This document shows, one piece after another, positions 17,054-24,002 of a stretch of DNA of 64,000 nt (its first letter is position 1; each line of letters starts with the position of its first letter). The DNA is taken from contig NZ_SRRO01000001.1 in the NCBI RefSeq assembly GCF_004785795.1, forward strand, positions 1,612,001 through 1,676,000. Reading direction: 5' to 3'. Under the pieces are notes generated by a model. The model was not told the origin of the DNA. It searched no databases and saw only the letters and a program-made list of their open reading frames with translations. The stretch is from Nocardioides eburneiflavus (GTDB lineage: Bacteria > Actinomycetota > Actinomycetes > Propionibacteriales > Nocardioidaceae). The translations under genes were made by a program, and so were the position numbers.

Positions 17054-18295
17054 TCAGGACGCCTTGCGACCGCTGGTGACGCGCGAGGTCTGGCGGGACG
17101 TGGCGTCGAAGACCCGCACCCAGTCGACCTGCGCGGTGTCGCCGAGCTCGTCCGCGGTCAGCTCCCCGAGCTCGTAGTCGGAGGTGAGGTTGGACAGCAC
17201 GAGGTACTGCGGGGCCTGCGAGACGGCCTTGGCCTCGCGGTAGTACTCGCGGCCGTCGATGCGGAAGACGTACTCGCTCGGGGTCCACTCGACCGAGAAG
17301 ACGTGGAACTCCTCCCACCACGACCGCTTCGCGCCCAGCGAGCGGCGCAGGGTGGGGAACATGTTGCCGAGGCTGACCTTGTTCCAGCCGGCCTCGTAGT
17401 AGTGGATGTGCGCCCCGACCGTCTCGGTGCCGCGGCCGTTGTCGCCGAAGAACTCCATCACGTCGATCTCGGTGCCGCCGGCGGGGACGCCGTCGACGTA
17501 CTTGGTGCCCTGCGGCAGCAGCCAGAAGCCGGAGTGCATTCCCTTGGCCTGCTGGGGCTTGATGCGCGCGGCGACGATGCCGTGGCGGAACGAACGGGTG
17601 TGCTCGGTCGCGACCTGGCTGTTGAGGAGGTACGGGCTGGTCCCCGAGCTGCGGGGGTGGGTGTACGAGCACGGCAGGCCGGCGCGGGCGGGGTCGAGGG
17701 CGACGCCGAGGTGCAGCACGCCACCGTCGACGCGGCGGGCCGCGGGGTCGACGCGGGCGCAGGTGCGGGGGGCGTACACGCTCTCGTGCTCGCGCTTCTG
17801 GTCGTTCCACACGGCGAGGTCGAGGTCCGTGCCGGAGAAGGTGTCCTCGAAGGCGGGCGCCCAGCGCTTCGTGGTCACCGTGCCGGTGGCCCAGGTGCGG
17901 CCGCGGGAGGTGGTGCTGGCGCGGTAGGTGCCGGCGCGCGGGTCGAACGCGGCGGAGCCCCAGGCGTCCTCGCGGGCGCGGTCGACCACCTTCCAGCCCT
18001 TGGGCGTGCGGCGCTCGAGGAGCACGACCTGGCCGGGCGAGGCCGGGCTGAACGTGGCCACCAGGCTGCCGGTGTCGTGCGGGCTGGCGGGGGACGTGCC
18101 GGGCTGCACGATCGGGGGGAGCGAGGCCAGCGTGGCGCGGACCGCGCCGCTGCGGGTCGACTGCTTGCCGCCCTTCTTGCCTGCGGCGTGGACCTCGGAG
18201 GGGAGCAGCGAGAGCAACAGGACGGTAACGAACAGGCCGATCGCCAGTGCCGTACGCACCGTCTTGGATCGATCAACCTGCTGCTCGCACTGCAC
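17054..18295 (-). CDS. Secreted family 16 glycoside hydrolase
   Basis: A 413-aa exported endo-glycanase. An N-terminal hydrophobic signal (VRTALAIGLFVTVLLLSLLP, cleavage after EVHA) is followed by an Ig-like beta domain of about 90 residues (GSLVATFSPASPGQVVLLERR). The GH16 catalytic domain from about residue 145 includes FEDTFSGTDLDLAVWN, GIVAARIKPQQAKGMHSGFWLLP and the active-site motif TEIDVMEFFG (two catalytic Glu around 275-280, EIDxxE). FHVFSVEWTPSEYVFRIDG and the C-terminal VDWVRVFD strand are family blocks. Likely substrates are beta-glucans; specificity cannot be read. A structured 5' leader precedes it. Confidence 0.9.
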   Translation of the reverse strand: MQCEQQVDRSKTVRTALAIGLFVTVLLLSLLPSEVHAAGKKGGKQSTRSGAVRATLASLPPIVQPGTSPASPHDTGSLVATFSPASPGQVVLLERRTPKGWKVVDRAREDAWGSAAFDPRAGTYRASTTSRGRTWATGTVTTKRWAPAFEDTFSGTDLDLAVWNDQKREHESVYAPRTCARVDPAARRVDGGVLHLGVALDPARAGLPCSYTHPRSSGTSPYLLNSQVATEHTRSFRHGIVAARIKPQQAKGMHSGFWLLPQGTKYVDGVPAGGTEIDVMEFFGDNGRGTETVGAHIHYYEAGWNKVSLGNMFPTLRRSLGAKRSWWEEFHVFSVEWTPSEYVFRIDGREYYREAKAVSQAPQYLVLSNLTSDYELGELTADELGDTAQVDWVRVFDATSRQTSRVTSGRKAS

Positions 18296-18310
18296 TGGGG
18301 CTCCCCGGGG

Positions 18311-18350
18311 CCGGTGGGTGACACCGGCGCCCCTGTGGGTGAGGGGCGCC
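18311..18350 (-). promoter_or_regulatory. Two adjacent hairpins in the GH16 leader
   Basis: GGCGCCCC (18326-18333) pairs with GGGGCGCC (18343-18350), and CCGGTG (18311-18316) pairs with CACCGG (18322-18327), sharing two bases. Both lie 15-55 bp upstream of the GH16 start in its presumed leader. They do not match a riboswitch consensus that I know. Confidence 0.4.
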
Positions 18351-18426
18351 CAGTGTTACCACTCTGTGTATCCGATGTGAGGATCTTGAGCAAGGCTCGG
18401 CAAAGAATGTGGCAATTGTGAAGAAA

Positions 18427-18444
18427 TGGCCCATCTGGGCCATC
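18427..18444. promoter_or_regulatory. Palindrome between GH16 and miaB
   Basis: ATGGCCCA and TGGGCCAT flank a 2-bp centre, giving a perfect 8-bp inverted repeat about 70 bp before miaB. Its inner 16 bp share TGGCCC-N4-GGGCCA with the site at 16481-16496. Confidence 0.4.
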
Positions 18445-18516
18445 CGGGATGGTCTGGACGTGTGGTCATGGCGCGATGCGGTCGAGCGCCTCGCGCCGCC
18501 GTACGCTTGTGCTGCC

Positions 18517-20040
18517 ATGAGCACTGCCGTCCCGAACACCCCCGCGCGCACCTACGAGGTCAAGACCCACGGGTGCCAGATGAACGTCCACGACTCCGAG
18601 CGGCTCAGCGGCCTGCTGGAGGACGCGGGCTACGTCCGCTTCGACAAGGACGGTGCCGACGAGCAGGCCGGCCATCCTGATGTCGTCGTCTTCAACACCT
18701 GCGCGGTGCGGGAGAACGCCGACAACAAGCTCTACGGCAACCTCGGCCACCTCGCGCCGGTCAAGGCACAGAAGCCGGGGATGCAGATCGCCGTCGGCGG
18801 CTGCCTGGCGCAGAAGGACCGCGACACCATCACCAAGCGGGCACCCTGGGTCGACGTCGTCTTCGGCACCCACAACATCGGCTCGCTGCCGGTGCTGCTC
18901 GAGCGGGCGCGCGTGCAGGAGGAGGCGCAGGTCGAGATCCTGGAGTCCCTCTCGGTCTTCCCCTCGACGCTGCCGACCAAGCGCGAGTCCGCGTACGCCG
19001 CCTGGGTCTCCATCTCGGTCGGCTGCAACAACACGTGCACGTTCTGCATCGTCCCGGCGCTGCGCGGCAAGGAGAAGGACCGCCGTCCCGGCGAGATCCT
19101 CGCCGAGGTCGAGGCGCTGGTCGCCGAGGGCGTCACCGAGATCACCCTGCTGGGCCAGAACGTCAACGCCTACGGCGTCGAGTTCGGCGACCGCCAGGCC
19201 TTTTCCAAGCTGCTGCGCGCCTGCGGGGTGGTCGAGGGCCTCGAGCGGGTGCGGTTCACCTCGCCGCACCCGGCGGAGTTCACCGACGACGTCATCGACG
19301 CGATGGCCGAGACGCCCAACGTGATGCCCTCGCTGCACATGCCGCTGCAGTCCGGCTCCGACAAGGTGCTGCGCGACATGCGGCGGTCCTATCGCCAGTC
19401 GAAGTACCTCGGGATCATCGAGCGCGTGCGCGCCGCCATCCCCGACGCCGCGATCACCACCGACATCATCGTCGGCTTCCCCGGCGAGACCGAGGAGGAC
19501 TTCCAGGCCACTCTGGACGTGGTCCGCGCCGCGCGCTTCTCGGCCGCCTTCACCTTCCAGTACTCCAAGCGCCCCGGCACCCCGGCCGCGGTGCTCGAGG
19601 ACCAGGTCCCGCCGGAGGTCGTCAAGGACCGCTACCAGCGCCTCGTCGAGGTCGTCGAGGAGATCTCCTGGTCGGAGAACAAGGCGCTGGTGGGCCGCAC
19701 CGTCGAGCTCATGGTCGCCGAGGGCGAGGGTCGCAAGGACAAGGAGACGCACCGCCTGTCCGGCCGCGCGCCCGACAACCGGCTCGTGCACTTCGCCGCC
19801 GACTTCTCCGCGGTCGACGCCGACTCGGTGCGCCCCGGCGACATGGTGACGGTCGAGATCACCTACGCCGCCCCGCACCACCTCGTCGCCGACGGCGCGG
19901 TCCGGTCCGTACGCCGTACCCGCGCAGGCGACGCCTGGGAGCGGCGTACGTCCGCCCCGTCCGCGCCCACCGGTGTGGGGCTCGGCATGCCCACGGTCGG
20001 CATACCGGCTCCGCTGCCCCCGGCGCCCGCCTGCGGCTGA
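18517..20040 (+). CDS. miaB: tRNA-2-methylthio-N6-dimethylallyladenosine synthase
   Basis: A 507-aa radical SAM methylthiotransferase acting on A37 of tRNAs after MiaA has added the dimethylallyl group. The N-terminal MTTase domain has three cluster cysteines (C20, C62 and C96, in HGCQMN, NTCAVRE and GGCLAQ). The radical SAM CxxxCxxC is C170, C174 and C177 in [23 protein letters not shown] and [16 protein letters not shown] are family blocks, and a C-terminal TRAM domain ends around residue 460. A low-complexity tail follows ([11 protein letters not shown] end). ATG at 18517 matches the family start. It forms the conserved miaB-miaA-dapF neighbourhood, interrupted here by accessory genes. Confidence 0.96.
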   Translation: MSTAVPNTPARTYEVKTHGCQMNVHDSERLSGLLEDAGYVRFDKDGADEQAGHPDVVVFNTCAVRENADNKLYGNLGHLAPVKAQKPGMQIAVGGCLAQKDRDTITKRAPWVDVVFGTHNIGSLPVLLERARVQEEAQVEILESLSVFPSTLPTKRESAYAAWVSISVGCNNTCTFCIVPALRGKEKDRRPGEILAEVEALVAEGVTEITLLGQNVNAYGVEFGDRQAFSKLLRACGVVEGLERVRFTSPHPAEFTDDVIDAMAETPNVMPSLHMPLQSGSDKVLRDMRRSYRQSKYLGIIERVRAAIPDAAITTDIIVGFPGETEEDFQATLDVVRAARFSAAFTFQYSKRPGTPAAVLEDQVPPEVVKDRYQRLVEVVEEISWSENKALVGRTVELMVAEGEGRKDKETHRLSGRAPDNRLVHFAADFSAVDADSVRPGDMVTVEITYAAPHHLVADGAVRSVRRTRAGDAWERRTSAPSAPTGVGLGMPTVGIPAPLPPAPACG

Positions 20041-20065
20041 GGACCTGGGGCGCGACCCGGCGGTT

Positions 20066-20140
20066 GGAACCACCGGTTCACCGGTGGTTCCGACGGGACC
20101 GTGGAATCGGTGTGCCGGGAGTCGGAACGCGGACTCCACG
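20066..20140 (+). repeat. Composite palindromic element, left type (copy A)
   Basis: First hairpin: GGAACCACCGG (20066-20076) and CCGGTGGTTCC (20081-20091), a perfect 11-bp stem with a TTCA loop. Second hairpin: CGTGGAATC near 20100 against GGACTCCACG ending at 20140, with mismatches. The same two-hairpin layout is at 46511-46588. Confidence 0.7.
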
Positions 20141-20208
20141 ACGACGTTCTCCACAGATCGGTCGAGCGGGGTCGCGCGCCCGTCCGGCGCCGGGGATCGT
20201 CGTACGGC

Positions 20209-21204
20209 ATGGAAGAGCTCCGACCCGTACTCGCCCAGCAGGCGGGAGTGATCTCGCGACGCCAGGTGGAGGGACGCGGCCTGGCGCCGCACGACCTGCG
20301 CCGGCTCGTGCGCCGCCGGGACCTGACGCCACTGTTCTCCGGCGTGTACGTCGACCACACCGGCCCGCTGAGCTGGATCCAGCAGGCGTGGGCCGCGGTC
20401 CTGTTCTGCGCGTCGCACGACACGCGCCGCCGGCTCGAGGGGCCGCGCGCCGACCAGGCGGGAGCGGCCCTGTACGGCGCCTCGGCCATGCGAGCAGCGG
20501 ACGGGCCCGGCCGCAGGGAGGACACCGGGCCGATTCAGGTCGCGGTCGCGCGCGATCGCCGCGTGCTCGCCCCCGCCGGCATCACGATCGTGCGGACCTT
20601 CGGCCTCGAGACCAGGGTGCTGTGGAACGTGGGCCCGCCGCGGATGCGCTACGACGAGGCCGCGCTCGACGTGGCCCTCGCGACCTCCGGCGAGCTCGAC
20701 GCCATCGGGGCGATCGCGCGTGCCGTCCAGGGCCGGCACACCACCGCCGAGCGGATGCAGGAAGCCCTGGCGCTACGCCGACGGGCTCCGCGTCGGGAGT
20801 TCCTCGAGGCAGTCCTCGCCGACGTCGCAGGCGGGACCTGCTCGGTGCTCGAGCACGCCTACCTCACGCGCGTCGAGCGTCCACACGGCCTCCCGGCGGG
20901 CCGGCGTCAGGTGCGCGCGGGCACCACCAGTGGCGTGGTCTACCGCGACGTCGCGCTCCGCGAGCGGCTGATCGAGCTCGACGGTCGTCTCTTCCACGAC
21001 ACGGCCGAGCAGCGCGACCGTGACTTCGAACGGGACCTCGACGCCGCGGCGGACGGCGACGCCACGCTCCGCCTCACGTGGGGGCAGGTCGTCGGCCGGC
21101 CGTGCAGCACGGCAGCCAAGGTGTCGCTCGTCCTCGAGCGCGAGGGGTGGCCTCCGGGGCGTCCGTGCGGCAGCGGTTGCGCATGGCCGAGCGTGGCGGC
21201 CTGA
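20209..21204 (+). CDS. AbiEi-antitoxin-like/DUF559 nuclease-fold protein
   Basis: A 331-aa protein of a family frequently duplicated in Nocardioides-like genomes. The N-terminus (LAQQAGVISRRQVEGRGLAPHDLRRLVRRRDLTPLFSGVYVDH) is the winged-helix segment annotated as type IV toxin-antitoxin AbiEi-like. The C-terminal part (CSVLEHAYLTRVERPHGLP, VVYRDVALRERLIELDGRLFHDTAEQRDRDFERDLDAAADG) resembles the DUF559/Vsr endonuclease-like fold, with Glu-Leu-Asp-Gly and a downstream Asp/Glu-rich helix. No AbiEii-type toxin gene is adjacent. ATG at 20209 starts the recognised domain. It is flanked by palindromic elements at 20066-20140 and 21218-21258. DNA binding is probable; nuclease activity is not proven. 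Confidence 0.75.
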   Translation: MEELRPVLAQQAGVISRRQVEGRGLAPHDLRRLVRRRDLTPLFSGVYVDHTGPLSWIQQAWAAVLFCASHDTRRRLEGPRADQAGAALYGASAMRAADGPGRREDTGPIQVAVARDRRVLAPAGITIVRTFGLETRVLWNVGPPRMRYDEAALDVALATSGELDAIGAIARAVQGRHTTAERMQEALALRRRAPRREFLEAVLADVAGGTCSVLEHAYLTRVERPHGLPAGRRQVRAGTTSGVVYRDVALRERLIELDGRLFHDTAEQRDRDFERDLDAAADGDATLRLTWGQVVGRPCSTAAKVSLVLEREGWPPGRPCGSGCAWPSVAA

Positions 21205-21217
21205 GCTCGCCCGGCAA

Positions 21218-21258
21218 CGTGGAGTCCGTGAGCCGACAGACGGCTCATGGCCTCCACG
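21218..21258 (+). repeat. Palindromic element, right type (copy B)
   Basis: CGTGGAG at 21218 pairs with CTCCACG ending at 21258. The stem continues inwards to TGAGCCG/CGGCTCA around an ACAGA loop: 18 bp with one mismatch and one wobble. It begins 13 bp after the stop of the AbiEi-like gene, between convergent genes, so it may also act as a terminator. Its right arm resembles that at 48724-48764. Confidence 0.7.
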
Positions 21259-21272
21259 ATCGGCCCAACCCG

Positions 21273-21566
21273 TCAGGCCGGCGGCTCCGGCGACCCGTCC
21301 TCGGCCTCCTGGCCGGCCTCCGGGGCCTCGTCGGTGGTGCCGGCCTCGTGGTCGTCGGCCTCCCCCTCCGGTGCCTGGGACTTGTCGTCGGGCTCGGAGA
21401 TCTCACCGGGGAGGACGTCGTCGACCGCGGGGTTGTCGTCGGGGTCGAGGTCGCGGGCAAGGCCGTTGTCGGCCGGGTCGTCGGGCAGCGCGTCCACCCC
21501 GCCGGGGACCAGCTGGGGCTCCTCGGCGTAGGGCTCGGGCATCGGGCTCAGCTCGTGGTCGGTCAT
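21273..21566 (-). CDS. Small acidic, probably disordered hypothetical protein
   Basis: A 97-aa protein rich in Asp, Glu, Pro and Gly with no hydrophobic core (ADNGLARDLDPDDNPAVDDV, then EPDDKSQAPEGEADDHEA). The ATG at 21566 is supported by GGGAGGGG 5 bp upstream, which decides this start over longer readings. It is followed 16 bp upstream in genome order by the Nudix gene on the same strand, so the two may be co-transcribed. No family recognised; composition suggests an intrinsically disordered protein. Confidence 0.65.
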   Translation of the reverse strand: MTDHELSPMPEPYAEEPQLVPGGVDALPDDPADNGLARDLDPDDNPAVDDVLPGEISEPDDKSQAPEGEADDHEAGTTDEAPEAGQEAEDGSPEPPA

Positions 21567-21582
21567 CGTTCCCCTCCCTGGG

Positions 21583-22092
21583 TCATGCGGGTGATCCTGC
21601 CGCGGCCGTCGGGCCCGGGCCACCCCCGCTCGGGCGGTCGTCCCACCCGAAGGTGAGGTAGCCGACGCCGGAGGTCAGGTGCGCGAGGGCGTACGCCTCG
21701 TGCGGCACCATCGGCTCGGGCAGCGCGGCGAGGGCGAACCAGCCCAGCGAGGTCGCCTTCTCCGTCTCGACGATGCGCGGCTCGCCGCTCCACGACCGCG
21801 CGGTGAAGAAGAAGTCGGCCCGTTCCTCGACCGCCGGGCCGAAGCGGCTGCGCTGCATGGTGAAGGCGAAGTCCAGCGAGAGGTCGGTGATCCCGAGCTC
21901 CTCGAGCGCCTCACGGCGCGCAGCGTCGTATGCCGTCTCGCCCGGTTCGACGTGACCGGCGGCCGCTGCTGCCCAGTGGCCCGGCATGTAGGGCACGGGT
22001 CCGCGCTGCTGGAGGAGCACCTCGGTGCCGTCGTCGCCCTCGCGGAGCAGGTAGACGTACGAGGCCGGGACGAGGGCGAAGCGGTCGGTCAC
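21583..22092 (-). CDS. Nudix hydrolase
   Basis: A 169-aa hydrolase of nucleoside diphosphate-X compounds. The Nudix box is GHVEPGETAYDAARREALEE followed by LGI (GX5EX7REUXEEXGU intact), with the EE pair binding magnesium. The N-terminus FALVPASYVYLLREGDDGTEVLLQQRG and the later ERADFFFTARSWSGEPRIVE match NTP-pyrophosphohydrolase-like Nudix proteins. The last 20 residues are a Gly/Pro/Ala tail. Specificity cannot be deduced. Confidence 0.9.
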   Translation of the reverse strand: MTDRFALVPASYVYLLREGDDGTEVLLQQRGPVPYMPGHWAAAAAGHVEPGETAYDAARREALEELGITDLSLDFAFTMQRSRFGPAVEERADFFFTARSWSGEPRIVETEKATSLGWFALAALPEPMVPHEAYALAHLTSGVGYLTFGWDDRPSGGGPGPTAAAGSPA

Positions 22093-22123
22093 GCGCCCAA
22101 CCTAGGACGCGACCCTCGACCGG

Positions 22124-22342
22124 TCAGCGCGCGGTCCCGGGCGGGATGTCGTCGTCCTTGCCGTCGAGGGAGTCCAGCGCGTCACGGGCCTTGCCGGTCG
22201 CCTTGTCGATCTTGTCGGCGTGCTTGCCGGCGGTCTTCTCGTTGGCGAACGCGCCGGCCTTGTCGATGCCCTCGGCGATCTTGTCGCCGTGCTGGTCGAC
22301 GGCGTCGGTGAGCTTGGCCTTCGCCTTGTCCAGGAAACTCAT
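22124..22342 (-). CDS. MT0933-like antitoxin-family protein
   Basis: A 72-aa Lys/Ala/Asp-rich helical protein beginning MSFLDKAKAKLTDAVDQHGDKIAEGIDKAG, the signature of the actinobacterial family named after MT0933/Rv0909 and annotated as antitoxin. GAGGAGGA lies 5 bp upstream of the ATG. The usual partner toxin (polyketide-cyclase/START-like, Rv0910 type) is not adjacent: the flanking genes are a Nudix hydrolase and miaA. It is therefore an orphan, and the antitoxin label is a family name rather than a demonstrated role here. Confidence 0.78.
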   Translation of the reverse strand: MSFLDKAKAKLTDAVDQHGDKIAEGIDKAGAFANEKTAGKHADKIDKATGKARDALDSLDGKDDDIPPGTAR

Positions 22343-22427
22343 GGGGTCCTCCTCGCGATCAGCCGCCCACCCCGACGGGTGGTGACTCCGGCACGGCCGA
22401 GACTAGCCACGCTGCGACAATCGGGGC

Positions 22428-23354
22428 ATGCCCCGTCCCAGGCCCCGACCTGTCGTCGCCCTCGTCGGAGCCACCGCGTCGGGCAAGTCCGGCCTCAGCC
22501 TCGACCTCGCCGAGCGGCTCGGGGGAGAGGTGGTCAACACCGACGCGATGCAGGTCTACCGCGGCATGGACGTCGGCACCGCCAAGCTCGCGGAGGCCGA
22601 GCGGCGTGGCGTCCCGCACCACCTGCTCGACCTGCTCGAGGTGACCGAGCCGGCCACGGTCGCGCTGTTCCAGGGCTGGGCGCGCCAGGCGATCGCCGAC
22701 ATCCGCGACCGCGACGCCACCCCGGTGCTGGTGGGCGGCTCGGCGCTCTACACCCGCGCGATCCTCGACCGCTTCGAGTTCCCCGGCACCGACGACTCGC
22801 TGCGCCGCGAGCTCGAGGTGGAGCTCGAGCGCGTCGGCAGCCACGCCCTCCACGAGCGGCTGGCCGGCGTCGACCCCGAGGCGGCGGCGCAGATCCTCCC
22901 CGACAACGGCCGCCGGGTCGTACGTGCCCTCGAGGTCGTCGCGCTCACCGGCAGGCCGTTCAGCGCGAGCCTCCCGAGACTGGAGTACGCCGACCCGCTG
23001 ACCGTGCAGATCGGCGTCGACATCGACCGCCCGACGCTCGACGAGCGGATCGCGCGCCGGGTGGAGGAGATGTTCGCCGGCGGGTTCGTCGAGGAGGTCG
23101 AGGCCCTGCTGGCCCGCGGCCTGGCCGAGGGCCGGACGGCGTCGCGGGCGATCGGCTACCGCGAGGTGATGGGCTACCTCGCCGGCGACCGCAGCCTCGC
23201 CGACGCGATCGAGCAGACGACCGTCGCGACCCGGCGGTTCGCGCGGCGACAGGACGCCTGGTTCCGCAAGGACCCGCGCATCGTGTGGGTCGCGCACGAC
23301 GACCCCGACCGCGTGGAGCGCGCGATCCGGGCCGTCGAGCGGCTCGGCCGCTGA
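22428..23354 (+). CDS. miaA: tRNA dimethylallyltransferase
   Basis: A 308-aa enzyme transferring the dimethylallyl group to N6 of A37 in tRNAs reading UNN codons, making MiaB's substrate. The P-loop is GATASGKSGLSLDLA. Next come VVNTDAMQVYRGMDVGTAK (catalytic Asp/Gln block), HHLLDLLEVTEPATVALFQ, VLVGGSALYTRAI and NGRRVVRALEV, then RASRAIGYREVMGYL and RRQDAWFRKDPRIVWV at the C-terminus. The dimethylallyl donor comes from the pathway containing IspE at the left end of the window. Confidence 0.96.
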   Translation: MPRPRPRPVVALVGATASGKSGLSLDLAERLGGEVVNTDAMQVYRGMDVGTAKLAEAERRGVPHHLLDLLEVTEPATVALFQGWARQAIADIRDRDATPVLVGGSALYTRAILDRFEFPGTDDSLRRELEVELERVGSHALHERLAGVDPEAAAQILPDNGRRVVRALEVVALTGRPFSASLPRLEYADPLTVQIGVDIDRPTLDERIARRVEEMFAGGFVEEVEALLARGLAEGRTASRAIGYREVMGYLAGDRSLADAIEQTTVATRRFARRQDAWFRKDPRIVWVAHDDPDRVERAIRAVERLGR

Positions 23355-23411
23355 CGCCCCGAGGGCAATTCCGGTCAAGCGCGCCGCGTCCCGCGGTGAC
23401 ACGCTGGCACC

Positions 23412-23930
23412 ATGGCGACGATCTACTACACCGGCTGCACCCTCGACGGCTTCATCGCGACCGACGACCACTCCCTCGACTGGCTCACCTCGCGCGACAT
23501 CGACATGGACGGACCGATGGCCTATCCCCGCTTCCGCGAGCAGCTCGGGGCGTGCGTCATGGGGGCCACGACCTGGCAGTGGATCCTCGACCACGACGAG
23601 GAGCCGTGGGGGCCGCTGCCGACCTGGGTGCTCACGCACCGCACCTTCCCCGAGGCCCCGCCCAGCGTGCGGTTCGACCGCGACGACGTACGCCGGGTGC
23701 ACGCCGAGATGACCGAGGCAGCCGGTGGCAAGGACCTCTGGGTGGTCGGCGGGGGCGAGCTGGCCGGGCAGTTCCACGACGCGGGCCTCCTCGACGAGGT
23801 GTGGCTGCAGTACGCCCCGGTGGCCCTCGGCAGCGGCGCCCCCGTCCTGCCGCGCCACGTCGAGCTGCGCCTCGAGGAGGTCGCCCGCAACCGCGACTTC
23901 ATCTGCGGTCGCTACACGGTCGTGCGCTGA
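23412..23930 (+). CDS. Dihydrofolate reductase-like/RibD C-terminal domain protein
   Basis: A 172-aa NADPH-dependent reductase-fold protein: YYTGCTLDGFIATDDHSLDWL at the start (the family's S/T-LDGxIA block), then CVMGATTWQWIL and the Rossmann-like end KDLWVVGGGELAGQFHDAGLLDEVWL, the GGGxLxxxxLxxGLxDE signature of RibD_C. The family includes deaminase/reductase domains of riboflavin synthesis, but this stand-alone paralogue lacks a deaminase domain. Substrate unknown. The ATG at 23412 follows a weak leader. Confidence 0.82.
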   Translation: MATIYYTGCTLDGFIATDDHSLDWLTSRDIDMDGPMAYPRFREQLGACVMGATTWQWILDHDEEPWGPLPTWVLTHRTFPEAPPSVRFDRDDVRRVHAEMTEAAGGKDLWVVGGGELAGQFHDAGLLDEVWLQYAPVALGSGAPVLPRHVELRLEEVARNRDFICGRYTVVR

Positions 23931-24002
23931 CCCTCCCGGAGGACGTGGACAACGCCCGCAGGGGCGGGCAGGGTGGACGGAACGACTCTCGGGAGGATCC
24001 CC

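Noticed and set aside
20066..21258. Insertion sequence with terminal inverted repeats
   Set aside because: The end elements are internally palindromic and not inverted copies of each other, and no transposase is encoded; kept instead as a cassette-like finding.
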